64,000 nucleotides of DNA. Source: JAAYZM01 sp964510785 (lineage in GTDB: Bacteria > Actinomycetota > Actinomycetes > Actinomycetales > Cellulomonadaceae). How positions within the stretch are numbered: position 1 is the stretch's first letter; every line of letters starts with the position of its first letter. Below, one piece after another: positions 37,001 to 44,835 of this stretch. The translations under genes and the position numbers were made by a program. The stretch lies in the NCBI GenBank assembly GCA_964510785.1, contig CAZECM010000009.1, forward strand, positions 1-64,000. Direction: 5' to 3'. The notes below the pieces were generated by a model that worked only from the letters and a program-made list of their open reading frames with translations, did no database searches and was not told where the DNA came from.

Positions 37001-38559
37001 GCCTCGAGCGCCCCGAGCTCGCGCAGCAGCGTGACGCCGTCGCGCACGGCACGCGTGTCGGGCTTGTCGACGAAGGGAAACTTCGTGACGTCCTCGGGGG
37101 TCGCCGCGACGCCGACGGCGATCATCTGCAGGATGACGCTCGCGAGCGAGGTGCGCAGGATCTCCGGCTCGGTGAACTCCGGGCGCGAGCCGAAGTCCTC
37201 CTCGGAGTAGAGGCGGATCGCGATGCCGTCCGCGACGCGCCCGCAGCGACCCGAGCGCTGGTTGGCGGAGGCCTGCGAGATGGGCTCGATGGGCAGGCGC
37301 TGCACCTTGGTGGCCTTGGAGTAGCGCGAGATGCGGGCCGTGCCGGTGTCGATGACGTAGCGGATGCCCGGGACGGTGAGCGAGGTCTCGGCGACGTTCG
37401 TGGCGAGCACCACCCGCCGCGTGCCGTGCGGGGAGAAGATGCGGTGCTGCTCGGCGGCGGACTGGCGCCCGTAGAGCGGCAGGATGTCGATCGCACCGGG
37501 CTGGCGCGGGTCGTTCGCGCGAGGCCCCAGGTGCGCGGTGAGGGCGTCGGCGGCGTCGCGGATCTCCCGCTCGCCCGAGAAGAACGCCAGGATGTCGCCG
37601 GACCCCTCGCCGACGAGCTCGTCGACCGCCTCGCACAGCGCCGTCGGCAGGTCCCGTTCGACGCCGCCGTCCTCTGTGAGCGGGCGGTAGCGGAGCTCGA
37701 CGGGGTAGGTGCGGCCCGTGACCTCGACGATCGGGGCGGGTGTGCCGTCCGACCTCGCGAAGTGCTCGGCGAACCGCGCGGAGTCGATCGTCGCGGACGT
37801 GATGATGATCTTCAGGTCCGGGCGGCGCGGCAGCAGGTTGGTGAGGTAGCCGAGCAGGAAGTCGATGTTGAGGGACCGCTCGTGCGCCTCGTCGNNNNNN
37901 NNNNGCACCTCGTCGAGCACGACGCCCGCCACCCCCGGCAGCTCGGGGTCGCGCTGGATCTGCGCGAGCAGGATGCCGTCCGTCATGACCTTGACGAGCG
38001 TCCCGGCTGAGGACTCGTCCGTGAACCGCACCTGATACCCGACGATCTCCCCGAGCGCGTCGCGCCGCCCCGTGATCTCCTCGCTGATCCGCTCCGCGAC
38101 CGTCCGGGCGGCGATCCGGCGCGGCTGCGTGTGCCCCACCTGGCCCGTGCGCCCCCGGCCGAGGTCGAGCACGATCTTGGGCAGCTGCGTCGTCTTGCCC
38201 GAGCCCGTCTCCCCCGAGACGATCACGACCTGGTGGTCGCGGATCGCGGCGGCGATCTCCTCGCGCCGGGCGGAGACAGGCAGGTCCTCGGGGTAGGAGA
38301 TCGGGGGGACGACGACGGCGGACCGCGCTGCGGCGAGCTTCTCGCGGCGGGCGTGCGCGCCCTGGTTGGTGCCCCGGGGCACGCGACGGGTGCCGCGCTC
38401 GGAGGGGGTCCGCCCGGACGCGGCCGTGGGCGCACCGGCCTCGGGGGCGCGCTCGCCCGCGGGCCGTCGTCGGTCACCGCTCTGCCCGCCCCGCCGACGT
38501 CCGCGCGCGCGACGCGGTTCGCCCCGGTCGGGGCTGCGGTCGGGCTGTTCGGTGGTCAC
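34021..38559 (-). CDS. hrpA: ATP-dependent DEAH-box RNA helicase HrpA, with a gap
   Basis: A large (about 1510-aa) HrpA-type RNA helicase. After a basic, disordered N-terminus come Walker A GETGSGKTTQLPK, DEAH, SATIDSARF, ATNVAETSLTVPGIRYVIDTG and QRSGRCGR, then the HA2/OB-fold region and the long C-terminal domain (DUF3418) of bacterial HrpA. Gap 37895-37904 falls in the DEAH motif, but LDEV before and DEAHERSLN after it suggest an unmerged overlap with no loss. Two disordered insertions, at 36496-36572 and 35005-35066, are made of palindromic DNA repeats read in frame. GTG 38559 is the likely start; its ribosome site is weak. The protein acts in RNA metabolism and ribosome rescue in other bacteria. 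Confidence 0.93.
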   Translation of the reverse strand: MTTEQPDRSPDRGEPRRARGRRRGGQSGDRRRPAGERAPEAGAPTAASGRTPSERGTRRVPRGTNQGAHARREKLAAARSAVVVPPISYPEDLPVSARREEIAAAIRDHQVVIVSGETGSGKTTQLPKIVLDLGRGRTGQVGHTQPRRIAARTVAERISEEITGRRDALGEIVGYQVRFTDESSAGTLVKVMTDGILLAQIQRDPELPGVAGVVLDEVXXXXDEAHERSLNIDFLLGYLTNLLPRRPDLKIIITSATIDSARFAEHFARSDGTPAPIVEVTGRTYPVELRYRPLTEDGGVERDLPTALCEAVDELVGEGSGDILAFFSGEREIRDAADALTAHLGPRANDPRQPGAIDILPLYGRQSAAEQHRIFSPHGTRRVVLATNVAETSLTVPGIRYVIDTGTARISRYSKATKVQRLPIEPISQASANQRSGRCGRVADGIAIRLYSEEDFGSRPEFTEPEILRTSLASVILQMIAVGVAATPEDVTKFPFVDKPDTRAVRDGVTLLRELGALEADDDGRQRLTSTGRALAELPIDPRLARMIVEAGRRGVTREVMVIAAALSIQDPRERPAEEREIADAQHARFADPTSDFLSYLNLWEYLRTSQRDLSGSAFRRTVRGEHLHYLRIREWQDLVAQLRSMAKSVGITVNPPSARVNEPQSPVAGRDAPQSPVAGRGAPTTSRNAGGRAGARVPQGAAGTLRLEWDADRIHVSLLAGLLSQLGQLEVTDVGKSTRGAPSSAPRRKQRAEYRGARGVRFQIWPGSALVRKPPAWAMAGELVETSRLWARDVAAIKPEWAEELGEHLVTRSYSEPSWSTKQGAAMVFESVLLYGLPIVTRRRVLLAKVDPEHARELFLRHALVEGEWTTHHQFFHDNRALIEEAERLEARARRRDLVLDEDALFEFYDERVGAEAVSARHFDTWWKTARRETPELLTLPRSLVLPDEGTVSAEAFPLVWPQGELELALSYQFEPGRAADGVTVHVPLEVLPRVRADGFDWLVPGLRSELLVATIRALPKPVRVQLVPAPDVAREIGAWLESNVASWEDTVRAADAAPSFRESFARAARELRGVMVSPEDFDPERLPAHLRVTFRVEEGGRRAVLVDEGPDLTVLQRRFADRAQDAVRAAVRSAVRSAAGPTTTSTPDTSSTAPTVEGSPPVVRDVVPAEPSARNELRAQRPAEVGGPGGSGRAALERDGLRSWPGDLPDGALPERIDATGPTGLVVHGYPALFDLADGGNRTTGPVGIRVLGDPHSAANAHRRGLRRLLVADVGLATQRITTRWPAAQSLTLAASPYSSTEALVTDLQLAAVDGLLDRFLTGHPASEVRSASSYTEIRAEVRERLEDEVFAVAGLAAAALAQGREVESAVRASSSLALLATCTDVKAHAAGLLRDGFVSRTGSARLGNLARYLKADLVRLEKAAANPERDASLAWQVTELMGEYEQVRTAVLGAATGPDATPAATLGALDEVRWLLEELRVSLFAQQLGTPGPVSPQRIRKALGVVGRP
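35005..35066. repeat. Palindromic element inside hrpA, copy 1
   Basis: GCGGGACGTTGTG (35006-35018) is repeated inverted at 35053-35065, giving a 13-bp stem; a smaller GCGGG / CCCGC hairpin is nested in the right arm. It is translated on the minus strand within a Pro/Ala/Arg-rich disordered linker (SARNELRAQRPAEVG). The same core occurs in copy 2. Confidence 0.6.
36496..36572. repeat. Palindromic and tandem element inside hrpA, copy 2
   Basis: GCGGGACGTTGTG (36496-36508), identical to copy 1, faces CGCGTCCCGCAAC (36516-36528) and CACGTCCCGCAAC (36546-36558). The two inverted units head a 30-bp direct repeat that is translated as two PQSPVAGR units. The host segment is an apparent loop insertion in the helicase. 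Confidence 0.6.
37895..37904. other. Assembly gap (10 N) in the hrpA DEAH motif
   Basis: Left flank ends GCGCCTCGTCG and right flank starts GCACCTCGTCG, a 10/11 match. Dropping the N and one copy restores VVLDEAHERSLNIDF. The gap is therefore probably an unmerged contig overlap. Confidence 0.85.
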
Positions 38560-38670
38560 GGGGCACCATTCTCGCCGACGACGGCCCCCGGTGGCCGCCT
38601 GATATCCCCCGTGCAAGGATGACCGGCCCGGCGACAGTAGCCGGGTATGGGCACGACATCAGGGGGAGCC

Positions 38671-39273
38671 ATGAGCAGCGAGCGACACGGGACGCCCGTG
38701 CTGCGGGTGCGCGACGTCGTCCCCGCGGCGCTGTGCGTGATCCTGCTGCTCGGTGTTGCCGGGTGCATGGGGGCGATGGGCGGCGGGCCGCTCGACGGCA
38801 CCCCCCTGGGCGTCGGGGTCACGGACGAGGTCGCGGCGCCCGAGCCGCCCCCGTCGATCGTGCCGGAGGACCCGGACGGGCCCACGCCCGAGTACCTGTT
38901 CGGCTTCGTCGACAAGCTCGCCGAGTCCAAGCGTTCCGGGATCGCACCGGAGGCGTTCACGAATCGCAAGCCGCTGTTCTCGTGCGGGGAGTTCGTGATG
39001 GGTCAGGGCGCGGAGGCCCCTTCGGCCGGGTGGGACTGCCTCGCCGCGCACCTCGACACGGGCGCCGAGCTCGTCGAGGTGACACCCACGGTCGAGGGCG
39101 ACCCGATCATCAGCTACTACCGCGTAGGCCCCGACATCGACGGTCTCGAGTACTTCAACGACCCCACGTTCGACACGTTCGGCGCGGACACGTGGACCCA
39201 TCTGGTGTGCGAGCTCAACCCCGACCACCTGGCCGCGAGCCTCGCCAACTGCCCCTGGGACGACGCCGAGTAG
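38671..39273 (+). CDS. Hypothetical lipoprotein
   Basis: This 200-aa protein has a hydrophobic signal ending in LLGVAGC, a lipobox, then a Pro-rich linker and a roughly 130-residue domain with four cysteines (FSCGEF, WDCLAAH, LVCELN, ANCPW) that could form two disulfides. ATG 38671 has GGGGAG upstream. I do not recognise a family. It is divergent from hrpA and stands alone. Confidence 0.75.
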   Translation: MSSERHGTPVLRVRDVVPAALCVILLLGVAGCMGAMGGGPLDGTPLGVGVTDEVAAPEPPPSIVPEDPDGPTPEYLFGFVDKLAESKRSGIAPEAFTNRKPLFSCGEFVMGQGAEAPSAGWDCLAAHLDTGAELVEVTPTVEGDPIISYYRVGPDIDGLEYFNDPTFDTFGADTWTHLVCELNPDHLAASLANCPWDDAE

Positions 39274-39291
39274 CGGCTCCTGCGGGATCCA

Positions 39292-39326
39292 GAACCGTGC
39301 GGGCCCTGTGAAGGCCCCAACGGTTC
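39292..39326 (+). terminator. Terminator-like stem-loop after the lipoprotein gene
   Basis: GAACCGT (39292-39298) pairs with ACGGTTC (39320-39326), and inside it GGGCC (39301-39305) with GGCCC (39313-39317). It begins 19 bases after the stop and lies just upstream of the YbaK-type gene. It could equally be a leader hairpin of that gene. Confidence 0.5.
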
Positions 39327-39347
39327 AGGCTGCGTAGGGTGAGCGGC

Positions 39348-39845
39348 ATGGCAGAGCGCGACGACGACGGCGGGGCGCGGGCGGCTGCGGCGCTCGCGGC
39401 GAGTGGCATCACGTACACCGTGACTCGGCACGGGCGGGTCGGGTCCCTCGCGGAGGCGGCGGCCGCACGCGGGGTCGAGCCCGCCGGCATCGTCAAGACC
39501 ATCGTGGTGCGCCGCGGCGAGGGCGACTTCCTGTTCGTGCTCGTGCCGGGCGACCGCACCATCTCGTGGCCCAAGCTGCGCACCCTGCTCGGTGTGAGCC
39601 GCCTGTCCATGCCGGACGCCGCCGTCGCCCTCGAGGTCACGGGCTACGAGCGCGGCACCATCACCCCGTTCGGCTCGCTCCAGCCGTGGCCCGTGATCGC
39701 CGACGAGCGCATCGCGGGCCGCGAGGTGTCGATCGGCGCGGGCGCGCACGGGGTGGCAGCGACCGTCGTCGGAGACGATCTCCTGACCGCCCTCGATGCC
39801 CAGACCGCCGACGTCACCGACCCCGACCCGACGTTCGCGGGATGA
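39348..39845 (+). CDS. YbaK/EbsC-family aminoacyl-tRNA deacylase
   Basis: This 165-aa protein matches the YbaK/EbsC group that hydrolyses misacylated tRNA (Cys- or Ala-tRNAPro, or related). It has the GVEPAGIVKTIVVRRGEGDFLFVLVPGDRTISWPKLRTLLG core with the conserved Lys, and ERGTITPFGS. ATG 39348 follows GGGTGAG; a GTG at 39339 would add three residues. The exact tRNA is unknown. It stands between the lipoprotein and sbcD. Confidence 0.88.
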   Translation: MAERDDDGGARAAAALAASGITYTVTRHGRVGSLAEAAAARGVEPAGIVKTIVVRRGEGDFLFVLVPGDRTISWPKLRTLLGVSRLSMPDAAVALEVTGYERGTITPFGSLQPWPVIADERIAGREVSIGAGAHGVAATVVGDDLLTALDAQTADVTDPDPTFAG

Positions 39846-39894
39846 ACCCTGTGGATAGGGCTGGCCGTGGCGCGGAGCGCGCTACCGTCGCAGC

Positions 39895-41175
39895 GTGAGG
39901 ATCCTGCACACCTCGGACTGGCACCTGGGCCGCACCCTGCACGGGGTCGACCTGCTCGACCACCAGGCCGCGTACCTCGACCACCTCGTCGAGCTCGCGC
40001 GCACCGAGCGGGTGGCCGCCGTCGTCGTCGTCGGGGACGTGTACGACCGCGCGCTGCCGCCCGTCCGCGCCGTCGAGCTGCTGTCGGAGACCCTCGCGCG
40101 CCTCGCCGAGCACACGCACATCGTCCTCACGCCCGGCAACCACGACTCCGCGACGCGGCTCGGCTTCGGCGCCGCCGTGATGCGCCCCGAGGTGCACGTG
40201 CGGGCACGGGTCGCCGACGTGGGTGCGCCCGTGATCATCCCTGGGGACGACGGCGAGGCATGGGTCTATGCGCTCCCCTACCTCGATCCCGATGCGTCGC
40301 GCCGGGTGCTCAGCCCTGACCCGGGCGACCCCGAGCGGGACCTGCCGCGCTCGCACGAGGCGGTCGTCGGCGCCGCGCTCGACCGGGTGCGCGCGGACAT
40401 CGCGGCGCGCCGGGCGGCCGGGGGGCGCGGGCACGTGGTGGTCGCCGCGCACGCCTTCGTGGTGGGCGGGCAGGCGAGCGAGTCGGAGCGCGACATCCGG
40501 GTGGGCGGGCTCGACACCGTGCCGGCCGGGGTGTTCGCGGGGGCCGACTACGTCGCGCTCGGGCACCTGCACGGGCCGCAGCAGGTCTCCGGCGCGGGCG
40601 CCGTCGCGCGCTACTCGGGCTCACCGCTCGCGTACTCGTTCTCCGAGGTGAACCACCGCAAGTCGACGGCGCTCGTCACCCTGGGCGAAGGAGCGAGGGC
40701 CGACGGCGGTCTCCCGGGCGCGAGTACTCCCGCCGACGGCGGGTCTCCGGGCGCGGGTGTCTCCGCCGACGGCGGCGAGCCGGGCGACCGCACCACTCCC
40801 CAAGTCGAGCTCGTCGACGCCCCCGTGCCTCGCCCGCTCGCGGACCTGGTGGGCACGCTCGACGAGCTGCTGTCCGCCCGGTTCGACGACCACGCCGACT
40901 CCTGGGTGCGCGTCACGGTGACCGACCCGGTGCGCCCGGGCAACCTCGTGCCGCGCCTCGAGGAGCGCTTCGGCCATCTGCTCGTGTCGCGCCACCACCC
41001 CGTCGGCGTGCTGCCCGGCGAGCGTTCCCTGACGGTCGTGACGGCGGCGAGCGACCCGGTGGCCATCGTCGGCGACTTCGTGCGGCACGTGACCGGGCGG
41101 GACGCGACCGAGGCCGAGGCGACCGTGCTGCGCGCTGCCGTCGAGGCCGTCGCGGCGGCGGAGCGGAGCGCCTGA
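39895..41175 (+). CDS. sbcD: Exonuclease SbcCD nuclease subunit
   Basis: This 426-aa calcineurin-type phosphoesterase is the Mre11-like subunit of SbcCD, which cuts hairpins and trims DNA ends. Metal-site motifs are visible: ILHTSDWHLG, VVGDVYDRA, LTPGNHDS, VVAAHAFV, ALGHLHGPQ. GTG 39895 lacks a clear Shine-Dalgarno. Near residues 268-300 is a tandem repeat of 11 residues (ADGGLPGASTP, ADGGSPGAGVS, ADGGEPGDRTT), written as 33-bp DNA units, in the segment before the C-terminal capping domain. It shares its last base with the sbcC ATG. Confidence 0.95.
   Translation: MRILHTSDWHLGRTLHGVDLLDHQAAYLDHLVELARTERVAAVVVVGDVYDRALPPVRAVELLSETLARLAEHTHIVLTPGNHDSATRLGFGAAVMRPEVHVRARVADVGAPVIIPGDDGEAWVYALPYLDPDASRRVLSPDPGDPERDLPRSHEAVVGAALDRVRADIAARRAAGGRGHVVVAAHAFVVGGQASESERDIRVGGLDTVPAGVFAGADYVALGHLHGPQQVSGAGAVARYSGSPLAYSFSEVNHRKSTALVTLGEGARADGGLPGASTPADGGSPGAGVSADGGEPGDRTTPQVELVDAPVPRPLADLVGTLDELLSARFDDHADSWVRVTVTDPVRPGNLVPRLEERFGHLLVSRHHPVGVLPGERSLTVVTAASDPVAIVGDFVRHVTGRDATEAEATVLRAAVEAVAAAERSA
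40699..40797 (+). repeat. 33-bp tandem repeat inside sbcD
   Basis: GCCGACGGCGG starts recur at 40699, 40732 and 40765, exactly 33 bp apart. They encode ADGG-x-PG units. Slippage would change length by whole 11-residue blocks without frameshift. Confidence 0.8.
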
Positions 41176-44100
41176 TGCAGCTCCACCGCCTCCGACTCGC
41201 TGCGATCGGCCCCTTCTCGGGAGAGCACGAGATCGACTTCGGCGCGCTCGGCGCGGGTGGGCTCTTCCTGCTCGAGGGCCCCACCGGCGCGGGCAAGTCC
41301 ACGCTCATCGACGCGATCGTCTACGCGCTCTACGGGTCCGTCGCGGGGGCCACCTCGAGCAAGGACCGCATCCGCTCCGGGTTCGCCGATGGGGAGACTA
41401 GGAGCTACGTCGACCTGGTCTTCGAGACCAGCTCGGGCCTCTATCGCGTGCACCGATCGCCCGAGTGGCAGCGGACGAGCAAGAGGAACCGCGAGCAACT
41501 CACGAAGCAGCAGGCCACGGCGTCGTTGTGGCGGCTCACGTCCCCGGATGACCTCGACGGCGGGGAACACCTCTCCGGCCGGCTCGACGAGGTGGGCGCG
41601 GAGATCCAGCGCGCCGTCGGGCTCACGCGCGCGCAGTTCGTGCAGACGATCGTGCTGCCGCAGGGGGAGTTCGCGACGTTCCTCAAGGCCAAGCCCGAGG
41701 CCCGGCGCGAGGTGCTGCAGCGTGTGTTCGGGACGCAGGACTACGAGGAGGTGCAGGAGCATCTCGCCAAGCTGCGGCGGGAGGTCGCCGCGCGGACCGA
41801 CCGGGCGCAGCGCGAGGTGGAGGACGCAGTCACCGCGCTCGTCGCGACGCTCGGGCCGTTCGACGACGACGGCGATTCCGTTGCCGAAGCGCTCGTGGCG
41901 GCTGGTCGCGGTGAGGCTCCCGGGGGAGCGTCCCTCGCAGCTCTCGTGGCCGAGCAGGTTGAGCGCGCGGCGGCCGAGGCTGAGGCCGCGGAGGCGCTGG
42001 TGGCGGCGGCGGAGCGGGCCGACGGCGAGGCGAAGGTAGCGCTCGACACCGCCCGGACGCGCCGCCAGGCGGCCGGGCGGCGGGCCACGCTCACCGTGCG
42101 GCTCGCCGAGCTCGACGCCGTCGAGGGCGCACAGACCGAGCGCAAGGAGCGGCTCGACGCCGCGCGCCGGGCCGCCGTGGTCACCGGTGCGCTGACGAAC
42201 CTTGCGGAGGCGCAGGAGGCGGTCGGAGCCGTGAAGGATCACCTGGACGGTCTGGAGGTGCCGGACGACCTTGCGTTGCTCGACGACGAAGGGCTCGTCG
42301 CCGCACGGGGCGAGGCGCAGCGGACCCTCGGCGAGCTCGCCGGTGTGCAGGCGCTCGCGGTGGAGCTCGGCGAGCGCACCAAGGAACGCGACGAGGCACG
42401 CACAACGCTCGAGAGCACCGAGCGGCAGGCAGAGCAGGTGCGCGCCGAGCAGACGGAACGGCCCACTGCGCGGGCGGCTCTCGAGGACCAGCTCACGGCG
42501 GCGCGTGCCGTCGCGGCCGGACGCGGCCAGGTCGAGGACCGGCTCGAGGCCGCGACCCGACGGTCCGAGGCGGCCAGGCGGGTGGCCGAGCTGACCGGGC
42601 AGGTCGACTCGTGGCGCGCCGAGCTGGCGAAGCTCGTCACCGTGGCGCAGGAGCGGGTCTCGGCGGAGGCGGCGCTGCGCAGCGCGCGGCTCGCGGGCAT
42701 CGCCGGAGAGCTCGCCGCCGAGCTGGCCGAGGGCGCACCGTGCCCCGTGTGCGGCGCCGTCGACCACCCGCAGCCCGCGACCCTCACGGCGGAGCACCCG
42801 CACGCCGAGCAGGTCACCGAGGCCGAGGACGCCCGGCACGCGGCGGAGAACGCCGTGGCGGAAGTGCAGTCGAAGGTCGGGGAGATCGAGGGGCAGCTCG
42901 CCGCCCAGGCCGCGGTTGCCGAGGGGCTCGACGTCGAGACCGCCGCGGCGGCCAAGGACGCCGCCACCACGGCCCTGACCGAGGCGAGGTCTGCGGAGAC
43001 CCTGCGGGACTCCCTGCTCGAGAAGCTCGAGACCGCGCAGCGTGAGGACGCCCAGCTCGGCGAACGCGCCACGCAGCTCGGGACCAAGCTCGCCGGGCTG
43101 CGCGCCCGCCTGGCCGCGCTGGACAAGCAGATCGCCGCGGACGAAGCTGCCCTCGAGAAGGCCCGCGGCGACTTCCCCTCGCTCGCTGAGCGCATCGCCG
43201 CACTCCGCGCCCGGGCCGAGGTCGCGGAGCGGCTGCTCGGCGCCCGCGCCGCGCTCGCCGGCGCGACCACGCAACGCGCGTCCGCCCAGACGGCACTCAC
43301 GGCGGCACTCACCGAGCACGACTTCCCCGACGCAGCGACGGCCCGAGCGGCCCAGCTCGCCCCGCCCGCGCTCCGGGCGCTCGAGGCGGAGATCGCCACC
43401 CACGCCGAGGAGCGCGCCAAGGTGGAGGCGGGACTGGCCGACCCGGTGCTCGTCGCGGCGCTGGCTGGACCTGATGGCAAGGGCCTCGACGCCGCGGCGC
43501 TCGATCCCGCCGCGCTCCAGGAGGCGGCGTCCGAAGCGGAGCAGGCCGCCACCGAGCGCGCCCGAGAGCTCCGTGATGCGGCGACGCTCGCCACCGTCCG
43601 CCGTCGTCGGGCAACCGACTGTGCGGAACGCAGCGCCGCCCTCGACGCCCTGCTCGCAGCCAACGCCGCGACCCTCGCCGCCGCCGAACCCGTGCTGCGC
43701 ATGGCGGACCTCGCCGCGGGCACCGGCCCGGACAACCCGCGGCGCCTCACGCTCGCGACCTACGTGCTGCTGCGGCGGTTCGAGGAGGTCGTCGAGGTCG
43801 CCAACGAGCGGCTCGCCGTGATGAGCGACGGGCGCTACGCCCTCGAGCGCTCCGACGAGCGGGAGTCCGGCGGCGGGCTGCGCCAGGGACTCGCGCTGCG
43901 GGTGCGCGACAACCTGATCGACGACCCGCGCGACCCGCACACCCTCTCCGGCGGGGAGACGTTCTACGTCTCGCTGTGCCTCGCGCTCGCCCTCGCGCAG
44001 GTCGTCACGGCCGAGGCGGGCGGGGTGGACCTCGGCACGCTGTTCGTCGACGAGGGGTTCGGCACGCTCGACCCGCACGTGCTCGAGTCGGTGCTCTCCG

Positions 44101-44237
44101 AGCTCGGGAAGCTGCACGCCGAGGGGCGCGTGGTCGGGATCATCTCGCACGTCGCCGAGCTCAAGGAGGCGATCGCCGAGCGCATCGAGGTGCGCAAGAC
44201 CCCTCAGGGGCCGAGCACGTTGCGCGTCGTCGCGTAG
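41175..44237 (+). CDS. sbcC: Exonuclease SbcCD ATPase subunit
   Basis: This 1020-aa Rad50-like ATPase partners SbcD. It has Walker A GPTGAGKSTLIDAI at the N-terminus, Q-loop FVQTIVLPQGEFATFL, long Ala/Glu-rich coiled coils, the zinc hook CPVC at Cys523 and Cys526 in the middle, and the C-terminal signature LSGGETFYVSLCLALALAQ with Walker B LFVDEGFGTLD. The ATG overlaps the sbcD stop by one base (TGATG). Length and layout are normal. Confidence 0.96.
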   Translation: MQLHRLRLAAIGPFSGEHEIDFGALGAGGLFLLEGPTGAGKSTLIDAIVYALYGSVAGATSSKDRIRSGFADGETRSYVDLVFETSSGLYRVHRSPEWQRTSKRNREQLTKQQATASLWRLTSPDDLDGGEHLSGRLDEVGAEIQRAVGLTRAQFVQTIVLPQGEFATFLKAKPEARREVLQRVFGTQDYEEVQEHLAKLRREVAARTDRAQREVEDAVTALVATLGPFDDDGDSVAEALVAAGRGEAPGGASLAALVAEQVERAAAEAEAAEALVAAAERADGEAKVALDTARTRRQAAGRRATLTVRLAELDAVEGAQTERKERLDAARRAAVVTGALTNLAEAQEAVGAVKDHLDGLEVPDDLALLDDEGLVAARGEAQRTLGELAGVQALAVELGERTKERDEARTTLESTERQAEQVRAEQTERPTARAALEDQLTAARAVAAGRGQVEDRLEAATRRSEAARRVAELTGQVDSWRAELAKLVTVAQERVSAEAALRSARLAGIAGELAAELAEGAPCPVCGAVDHPQPATLTAEHPHAEQVTEAEDARHAAENAVAEVQSKVGEIEGQLAAQAAVAEGLDVETAAAAKDAATTALTEARSAETLRDSLLEKLETAQREDAQLGERATQLGTKLAGLRARLAALDKQIAADEAALEKARGDFPSLAERIAALRARAEVAERLLGARAALAGATTQRASAQTALTAALTEHDFPDAATARAAQLAPPALRALEAEIATHAEERAKVEAGLADPVLVAALAGPDGKGLDAAALDPAALQEAASEAEQAATERARELRDAATLATVRRRRATDCAERSAALDALLAANAATLAAAEPVLRMADLAAGTGPDNPRRLTLATYVLLRRFEEVVEVANERLAVMSDGRYALERSDERESGGGLRQGLALRVRDNLIDDPRDPHTLSGGETFYVSLCLALALAQVVTAEAGGVDLGTLFVDEGFGTLDPHVLESVLSELGKLHAEGRVVGIISHVAELKEAIAERIEVRKTPQGPSTLRVVA

Positions 44238-44261
44238 GCCGGAGCACGCGGCGCGGCGCGG

Positions 44262-44756
44262 CTACGACTCGGGCACCGCCACGAACCGTTCGGGGAGCGC
44301 GGTGGTCAGGGCGAGCAGGGTCCAGTCGTCGTCGAGCCAGCGGCCAGGCACCTCGTAGTCCCCCCAGCGGTAGACCTCGTCGTAGTAGCCGAGCCGCGCG
44401 AGCTCGGTGCCACCCTCGAAGAAGACGACCTCGAGCCGCGGGCCCGTCAGGTCGTAGACGGTGCCCCCGGTGTCGATGACGTGGGCCCGGCTGACATCGG
44501 CGGCAAGCGCCGGTACCTCCGCAGGCTCGAGCCACCCCACGTGCAGGGAGAGCTCGCCGAACGGGCTCGGTTGCGCGTCCTCACCCTCCGGTGCCTCCGC
44601 GCCCCAGGCCAGCACGCGCCGGACCTCGACCCGATCGGCCTCCGCGACGGGAACCTCGGCCGGTGGTCTCAGCCCCGCTGCGAGCGTGCCGCCCACCGCG
44701 GTGCAGCCGGCCAGGAGGAGAGCTCCCAGCACGATGGCACCCAGGACTCGCGGCAT
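44262..44756 (-). CDS. Hypothetical lipoprotein
   Basis: A 164-aa protein with signal MPRVLGAIVLGALLLAGC, a clear lipobox. The mature part has LSLHVGWLEPAEVPALAADVSRAHVIDTGGTVYDLTGPRLEVVFFEGGTELARLGYYDEVYRWGDYEVPGRW, a compact alpha/beta domain I cannot assign. ATG 44756 has GAGGAG upstream. It converges with sbcC. Confidence 0.75.
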   Translation of the reverse strand: MPRVLGAIVLGALLLAGCTAVGGTLAAGLRPPAEVPVAEADRVEVRRVLAWGAEAPEGEDAQPSPFGELSLHVGWLEPAEVPALAADVSRAHVIDTGGTVYDLTGPRLEVVFFEGGTELARLGYYDEVYRWGDYEVPGRWLDDDWTLLALTTALPERFVAVPES

Positions 44757-44835
44757 GGCCAGCTCCTCGCCTCTCGTGGTGTGACGCCTCACACGGTGTA
44801 TGTCGCGAGCGCGCCCGGTCTGGCAGCGGGCGGGC

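Noticed and set aside
40699..40797. CRISPR-like array in sbcD
   Set aside because: Units are directly adjacent, in frame and without unique spacers; it is a coding tandem repeat.
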